Of a DNA stretch of 64,000 nt, positions 59,089 through 64,000 are shown in pieces; positions within the stretch are counted from its first letter, which is position 1; every line of letters begins with the position of its first letter. A program made the position numbers and the translations under genes. Below the pieces are notes generated by a model. The model searched no databases. It worked only from the letters and a program-made list of their open reading frames with translations, and had not been told where the DNA came from. The stretch lies in NCBI RefSeq assembly GCF_001311375.1, contig NZ_BBAS01000005.1, forward strand, positions 35,275 through 99,274, given 5' to 3'. The stretch comes from Limosilactobacillus equigenerosi DSM 18793 = JCM 14505. GTDB taxonomy: Bacteria; Bacillota; Bacilli; Lactobacillales; Lactobacillaceae.

Positions 59089-59802
59089 CTAAAGCTTCCG
59101 TAAATCGTCTTCTAAGGCTGTCTTGCTTTCAGTCTTGGCATCAACTTGCTTGATGACCTTGGCTGGCACTCCCGCTACGACCGTGTGAGGCGCTACATCT
59201 TCCGTAACGACGGCGCCGGCAGCGACTACGGCCCCTTCACCGACGTGGACCCCTTCGATCACAACCGCGTTGGCCCCAATCATGACATCATCGTCAATCC
59301 GGACTGGTTCGGCACTGGCTGGTTCAATTACCCCCGCTAAGACCGTACCGGCACCAATGTGGCAGTGCTTACCGACAATCGCCCGGCCACCGAGGATGGC
59401 GCCCATATCAATCATCGTATCAGCGCCAATTTCAGCCCCAATGTTAATCGTGGCCCCCATCATAATGACAGCATTGTTACCAATCACCACTTGGTCCCGA
59501 ATGATGGCCCCTGGTTCAATCCGGGCGTTGATTTCTTTCATATCTAACAATGGGACGGCGGAATTCCGGGTTTGGTTTTCAATCCGGACGCCCATGAAGT
59601 CACCTTCGTGGTCAGCTAAGAACGCCTTCACATCTTGCCAGTCCCCAAACAGCGTCCCCGTGTGTTCTTCGACGAACGCATCAATCGTGTTAGGGTAAGT
59701 TAAATCATCTAAGTCATGTCCCTTGACGTAGACTTTAACCGGCGTCTTCTTAGGAGCCGTCCCGATGTAGTTAATAATTGATTGTGCATCTAATTGAGCC
59801 AT
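59089..59802 (-). CDS. dapH: Tetrahydrodipicolinate N-acetyltransferase
   Basis: A 237-residue left-handed beta-helix acyltransferase. An N-terminal helical domain (1-90) precedes hexapeptide repeats (~90-215): [51 protein letters not shown] and [20 protein letters not shown]. The DapH/DapD_N-type N-domain distinguishes it from generic acetyltransferases. Second gene after the lysine riboswitch. Confidence 0.93.
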   Translation of the reverse strand: MAQLDAQSIINYIGTAPKKTPVKVYVKGHDLDDLTYPNTIDAFVEEHTGTLFGDWQDVKAFLADHEGDFMGVRIENQTRNSAVPLLDMKEINARIEPGAIIRDQVVIGNNAVIMMGATINIGAEIGADTMIDMGAILGGRAIVGKHCHIGAGTVLAGVIEPASAEPVRIDDDVMIGANAVVIEGVHVGEGAVVAAGAVVTEDVAPHTVVAGVPAKVIKQVDAKTESKTALEDDLRKL

Positions 59803-59823
59803 AATAATTAGTTCTCCTTTAGT

Positions 59824-61132
59824 TTATAAATTGTAATCTTGATCTAAGCGGGCCATATCTGACCACGTTTCGCGCTTGACGACTTCTTGGGCGTGGCCAT
59901 TTTCGACGAAGACCACCGCTGGTCGTGGATTGCGGTTGTAGTTCGAAGCCATCGCGTACCCATAGGCCCCGGTGTCAAGCATCGCTAAGACATCGCCAGG
60001 CTTGGTAGCTGGCAAAGCTTGGTGATAACTTAAAATATCACCGGATTCACAATACTTCCCGGCAATCCGGACCGTTTCCGTCGCTGGTGCTTGCGGATCA
60101 TTGGCTAAAACCGTTTCGTATTCGGCTTGATACAACGCTGGCCGGATGTTATCTCCCATCCCCCATCAACGGTTAAGAATGGTAAGTAGCCTGGAATATC
60201 TTTGCGGGAGCCGACCGTGTATAAGTTGTAACCGGCTGGGCCAGCAATTGACCGCCCCGGTTCAATCCAAATCCCGGGTTCGGGTAAGTTAGCCTCACTG
60301 GCGGCCTTTTTAACGGCCTTCACAATGGCATCAACAAAGGCCTCCGGCGCTAACGGATGATCGTCCGTCGTGTACTTAATCCCAAAACCACCGCCGACGT
60401 TTAAGATTTCGGTCGTGTAGCCAAATTCATCGTGCCAATGCTTGGCCACGCTGACGAGCTTTTGAGCGGCCCCTTCAAAGCCAACGACTTCAAAGATTTG
60501 GGAACCAATGTGCGCGTGAATTCCACGCATGTGCATCCGCGGGTTCGCTAACACTTGTTGCAAAGCTTGATCAGCTTGCCCCGAATCCAGGTCAAACCCA
60601 AACTTACTGTCGACTTGACCGGTTTGAATATATTCATTGGTGTGAGCACTGATTCCCGGCGTAATCCGGAGCATCACATCGGTTTGCGTATCTAATTCCG
60701 TTAATAATTGACTTAATAATTCAATTTCATGGAAGTTGTCAATTACAATCATCCAATGTGGTGCGTTAACGCTAAGCGTAATTCCGTGGCTGACTTGTTG
60801 TTACCATGGAAGGTCGCCTTGTCCATCGGGAAGCCGGCTTGAATCGCCGTCGTCATTTCCCCACCGGAAACGACATCAATGTGCCCATGTTCTTGCGCAA
60901 CGACTTGATACATCGCCTTACTAGCGAAGGCCTTGCTGGCATAACTAACTTCATAATCGACTTGATTTTGTTCAAAGACCGCTTGGAAACGCCGAAATTG
61001 GTCGCGAATTTGGGCCACATCATAAACGACTAAGGGCGTCCCAAATTCCGCCGCTAATTCTAACGTATCAACACCACCAATCGTTAAATGACCGGCGGCG
61101 TTAATTTGATCGGGTCGAATTTGTTCGTTCAT
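59824..61132 (-). CDS. lysA: Diaminopimelate decarboxylase (two frameshifts)
   Basis: An alanine-racemase-fold PLP enzyme making lysine. GTPLVVYDVAQIRDQFRRF, YASKAFASKAM (PLP Lys), FDLDSGQADQAL, HIGSQIFEVVGFEGAAQ and LNVGGGFGIKYT are typical; the C-terminus has GKYCESGDIL (active Cys). Missing bases near 60752 (join THHIGMIVIDNFHE) and in a G-run near 60158 (join VDGGMGDNIRPALY). Start at 61132 with GAGG. First gene of the riboswitch-controlled operon. Confidence 0.94.
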
Positions 61133-61161
61133 CAATAATCCTCTTTCATTCATTAAAAATT

Positions 61162-61200
61162 AAAAATCCGAGCCAATAGCGGATACACTACTAGCTCGGA
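61162..61200 (-). terminator. Lysine riboswitch terminator
   Basis: On the minus strand TCCGAGC (61200-61194) pairs with GCTCGGA (61173-61167) at the stem base and is followed by TTTTT. GTCCGAG of its 5' arm is also complementary to CTCGGAC inside the aptamer (61273-61267), an anti-terminator pairing. Confidence 0.85.
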
Positions 61201-61225
61201 CTTCGCATACATAAATTTCGAATTC

Positions 61226-61402
61226 GTCACCGATAGCGCCCCGCAACGTGTTAACTCGTTGCGACAGTCCGAGGTCTCTTAAACCCCGCCCCAGCACAAG
61301 GACTTGCCAGGTCCTTGCACTTCGGCAATCGCCCCTTTCTTAATCCGTCTGTGCCGTGGCTGGCTCAAGATTAATACTCTTGTTGATTGCGCCTCTGTCT
61401 GA
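61226..61402 (-). promoter_or_regulatory. Lysine riboswitch (L box) controlling the lysA-dap operon
   Basis: Minus-strand L-box blocks appear in order: AGAGGCGCAA, AAGAGTA, AAGGGGCGATTGCCGAAG, CTGGGGC, GACTGTCG and GGGGCGCTATCGG. Lysine binding should favour the downstream terminator and reduce lysA to patA transcription. Confidence 0.95.
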
Positions 61403-61490
61403 TTTAATCTTAGTTTAACGATGACGATGTTTTTTTGTCAATCAATTATCAGAATTTTCTCATATATCTGGAAATATTCTAATTTTTCGC

Positions 61491-61518
61491 TTGCCAGGTA
61501 GATAAAAAATGATAAAAT
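61491..61518 (+). promoter_or_regulatory. Promoter of lysC-dapF
   Basis: TTGCCA (61491-61496), 16-base spacer, TAAAAT (61513-61518); GAGG follows eight to nine bases before the lysC ATG. Confidence 0.6.
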
Positions 61519-61553
61519 GCAGGTAATTTACTTTTTTAAATGAGGTTTTAAAC

Positions 61554-62921
61554 ATGAAAGTTATTAAATTTGGTGGGAGTTCGCTCGCCAACGGAGATGC
61601 CTTTGCACAAGCAATCGCGATTATTAAGGCGGATGCCGACCGTCAAGTCGTCGTTACATCGGCGCCCGGCAAGCGCTTTGCCGACGACATTAAAGTCACG
61701 GATTTATTAATTAATTTTGCTAAATTAACCATCAACGGCCATACGGCTACGGATATTATTGCGGCGATTTTTGGCCGTTACCAAGCAATTGCCCATCACT
61801 TTGGGGTCCAAGATGACGAATTAAGTGAATTGCATGAATTACTCGTGGCCTTGCCACAAGCAACGTATCCAAATAATGATTACTTAATGGCCGCTTTTAA
61901 AGCCCACGGGGAACGGTTAAACGCGAAGTTAATGGCCATTATTTTAAACCACCAAGGGGTTCCTGCCCGCTATGTTGATCCATTAGCAGCTGGGTTCCGG
62001 GTCACGGGGACGCCAAACAACGCCGTGATTAGTCCAGAAGCCTACGTTAACTTAGCCAAGCTCGATCTAAAGCCAAATGAACGGATTATTTTCCCAGGCT
62101 TTTACGGTTATACTTTATCTGGATATATTGCTACCTTCTCCCGGGGTGGTTCGGATGTGACCGGGGCCATTTTAGCCCGGACCTTTAACGCTGACTTGTA
62201 CGAAAACTTTACCGACGTGGATGCGATTTACTCGGCGAACCCAAACTTAGTGCCGGATCCACTGCCAATTGCGACGATGACCTACCGGGAAATGCGAGAA
62301 TTATCTTATGCCGGGTTCTCAGTGTTCCATGATGAAGCCTTAATCCCCGCCATCCAAGGCCAAATTCCGATTAACGTGAAAAACACTTGGCACCCGGAAA
62401 AACCAGGAACCATGATTGTGCCTGAACACGATTTTCAACCCGAACGAATTTTAACTGGGATTGCCAGCGGGCGTCATTTCGCCGCCTTATACTTACACAA
62501 GTACTTGTTAAACAAGGAAAATGGTTTTACACTCCGGATTTTACGAATCTTAAACGATAACAATGTCTCATACGAACATATGCCATCCGGGATTGATGAT
62601 TTGACGATTATCTTCGACCGCGATAAGCTAACGGATGAACAGGTCGATGCGATTTGTACCGCTGTGCAACAAGAAATTAATCCCGACCGCTTGGAATGGA
62701 TTGATGATTACGCAATTGTGATGCTGGTCGGCGAAGGCATGGCTCACACTCCGGGCGTTATGATGAACGCCACCGCCCCCCTCGCTGCGAACGGGATTTC
62801 CTTACAAATGATTAACCAAGGGGCCTCCCAAATTTCAATCATGCTCGGGACGCGCCGCGAAGATGCCAATCAAGCAGTTCAATTAATTTACCAACAATTT
62901 TTAACTGACCAGGAGGATTAA
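61554..62921 (+). CDS. lysC: Aspartate kinase
   Basis: A 455-residue monofunctional aspartokinase. The kinase domain has KVIKFGGSSLANGDAF, FPGFYGYTLSGYIATFSRGGSDVTGAILA and YENFTDVDAIYSANP. Two C-terminal ACT domains (~305-455) include LRILRILNDNNVSYEHMPSGIDDLTIIF and VMLVGEGMAHTPGVMMNATAPLAANGISLQMI, so allosteric control by an amino acid is likely. Divergent from the lysine operon, four bases from dapF. Confidence 0.94.
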   Translation: MKVIKFGGSSLANGDAFAQAIAIIKADADRQVVVTSAPGKRFADDIKVTDLLINFAKLTINGHTATDIIAAIFGRYQAIAHHFGVQDDELSELHELLVALPQATYPNNDYLMAAFKAHGERLNAKLMAIILNHQGVPARYVDPLAAGFRVTGTPNNAVISPEAYVNLAKLDLKPNERIIFPGFYGYTLSGYIATFSRGGSDVTGAILARTFNADLYENFTDVDAIYSANPNLVPDPLPIATMTYREMRELSYAGFSVFHDEALIPAIQGQIPINVKNTWHPEKPGTMIVPEHDFQPERILTGIASGRHFAALYLHKYLLNKENGFTLRILRILNDNNVSYEHMPSGIDDLTIIFDRDKLTDEQVDAICTAVQQEINPDRLEWIDDYAIVMLVGEGMAHTPGVMMNATAPLAANGISLQMINQGASQISIMLGTRREDANQAVQLIYQQFLTDQED

Positions 62922-62925
62922 CTAG

Positions 62926-63912
62926 ATGGTTGAATTAACCAAGGTCCACGGTTCCATGAACCAATTCTTTATTTTGGACCAAACCTTACTTGATACTCCC
63001 CTCACCGACGAAGAATTAAGTGCCCTCGCCCAACAAATGACCAACCCTACGACGGGAGTCTTGGATGGTTCCGACGGGATTTTAGTCGTTGACCACTCCG
63101 AACACGATGGCGTCCTCGCCCAAATGCGGGTGATTAATGCGGATGGGAGTGAAGCGTCCATGTGTGGGAATGGATTACGAACAGTCGCCCGCTACTTAGC
63201 GCAAAAGCATGGCGAAACGGACTTCTTAGTCGAAACGATGTACGCCGATTTACGCGTCCGCCAACAACCTGACTTTGCGCCCGGCGTGCCCGCGTTCGCC
63301 GTCGAAATTTCACCGGTTAAGTTTGATCGGACCGACTTACCATTTGAAAACTTAGGTCGCGACCGGATTGTCGATGAATGGGTGCCAGAAATTGCGCCCG
63401 GCTTGAAGTTTACGACTTTAGCGGTCCCAAATCCGCATTTAATTAGTTTCATGGACCACGAAACTTTACATGGTGATTTGCTTGGTGAAGTGGGGACGTG
63501 GTTAAACGGTGATAACCCCTACTTTACCGATGGTGTGAATGTCAACTTTGCCGAAATTTTAGGCAAGAACGAACTCTTTGTCCGCACCTTTGAACGGGGC
63601 GTGGGCTTTACGAACGCCTGTGGGACCGGGATGTCGGCCACGACGTTAGCCTTTGCTTTAAGTCACCCTGAGTTAGCTGACTTTAACACGCCAATCACCG
63701 TCTACAATCCAGGTGGAATGGTCAAGACGATTTTGCATCATAACAATCATCAATACTGGATTGAATTAATTGGGAACGCCGCCGTCACCCATCACTTCAC
63801 GGTTGATGAACAGTTATTGCATGACGCCAACGTGACGCCGGATCAAATTGACGTGGTCGCAACGGATGAACAAGCTGCCTACGACCAATTTGTGGCCAGC
63901 TTAAAGCAATAA
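62926..63912 (+). CDS. dapF: Diaminopimelate epimerase
   Basis: A 328-residue cofactor-independent racemase converting LL- to meso-DAP. The two catalytic cysteines lie in EASMCGNGLRTVARYLAQ and GFTNACGTGMSATTLAFAL. HGSMNQFFILDQ matches the N-terminal substrate motif (normally GxGNDF; here GSMNQF). AGGAGG overlaps the lysC end, so the two are translated together. Slightly longer than the usual ~275, as in some lactobacilli. Confidence 0.93.
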   Translation: MVELTKVHGSMNQFFILDQTLLDTPLTDEELSALAQQMTNPTTGVLDGSDGILVVDHSEHDGVLAQMRVINADGSEASMCGNGLRTVARYLAQKHGETDFLVETMYADLRVRQQPDFAPGVPAFAVEISPVKFDRTDLPFENLGRDRIVDEWVPEIAPGLKFTTLAVPNPHLISFMDHETLHGDLLGEVGTWLNGDNPYFTDGVNVNFAEILGKNELFVRTFERGVGFTNACGTGMSATTLAFALSHPELADFNTPITVYNPGGMVKTILHHNNHQYWIELIGNAAVTHHFTVDEQLLHDANVTPDQIDVVATDEQAAYDQFVASLKQ

Positions 63913-63916
63913 TTAT

Positions 63917-63950
63917 TAACCCCCTGGTGTTATTTTTAACGTCAAGGGGT
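63917..63950 (+). terminator. Possible terminator after dapF
   Basis: ACCCCCTGGTGTT pairs imperfectly with AACGTCAAGGGGT around a TTTTT(A) loop. No strong T-tract follows, so it is a weak candidate. Confidence 0.4.
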
Positions 63951-64000
63951 GTTATTATCAAGTTAGAAAATCAATTGAATATTGAATCGTTATAAAAAGA

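Overview
This window looks like chromosome of a low-to-medium GC Gram-positive bacterium of the family Lactobacillaceae. The gene order topA, dprA, rnhB, rbgA; cca, hup, der, rpsA, cmk, recQ; ribU, rluB, scpB, scpA, ribT; pyk, dnaE is the Lactobacillales backbone. dnaE is followed directly by a short pyruvate kinase with no pfkA between them, which suggests an obligately heterofermentative lineage (Weissella/Leuconostoc-like or a heterofermentative lactobacillus). The species cannot be named from this alone.

Layout. 1-0.7 kb is the end of a kup potassium transporter. 0.75-35.6 kb is almost entirely minus-strand housekeeping: RmuC, a mutarotase, a degenerate XerC-like protein, TopA, DprA, RNase HII, RbgA, DeoD, YozE, YpmS, a GDSL lipase, DegV, DfrA, an ABC-F ATPase, CCA transferase, a TPR protein, HU, Der, RpsA, Cmk, a LysM protein, RecQ with a YpbB-like partner, FMN-riboswitch-controlled RibU, RluB/ScpB/ScpA/RibT, a truncated XerD-like protein, CvfB, Pyk and DnaE. 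Hemolysin III is the one plus-strand gene. 35.7-37.8 kb holds a DUF2929 protein, an RluA-type pseudouridine synthase and a 3-hydroxyacyl-CoA dehydrogenase on the plus strand. 37.76-38.23 kb is a gene-poor stretch that I read as a candidate type I toxin-antitoxin locus. It has a 33-residue minus-strand peptide with a very strong, self-sequestered Shine-Dalgarno, flanked by two near-identical plus-strand small RNA genes. One of these begins with 17 nt antisense to the peptide's coding region. 38.3-46.2 kb holds NIF3, TrmK, KtrA/KtrB, a DUF2207 protein, a SpoU-type rRNA methylase and a DUF389 protein. 46.3-53.0 kb is an AT-richer type I restriction-modification island (hsdR, hsdM, hsdS and a coupled small membrane protein). 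It is preceded by a leader ORF that starts straight into a (GAGTT)17 tract and holds an internal terminator-like hairpin, a likely phase-variable switch. 53.1-54.9 kb holds PhzF and a broken EamA transporter. 55-64 kb is the complete acetyl-branch lysine/diaminopimelate pathway: a lysine riboswitch drives lysA-dapH-dapL-dapA-dapB-patA, and divergent lysC-dapF has its own promoter.

Quality. At least twenty otherwise well-conserved genes carry single-base frameshifts. Most sit in runs of A/T (one base too many) or G/C (one too few), which looks like uncorrected long-read indels rather than decay. I give these genes full coordinates spanning the shifts. Two intergenic elements at 2.2 and 6.3 kb share both ends and fold into long hairpins, resembling a REP/MITE-like family.
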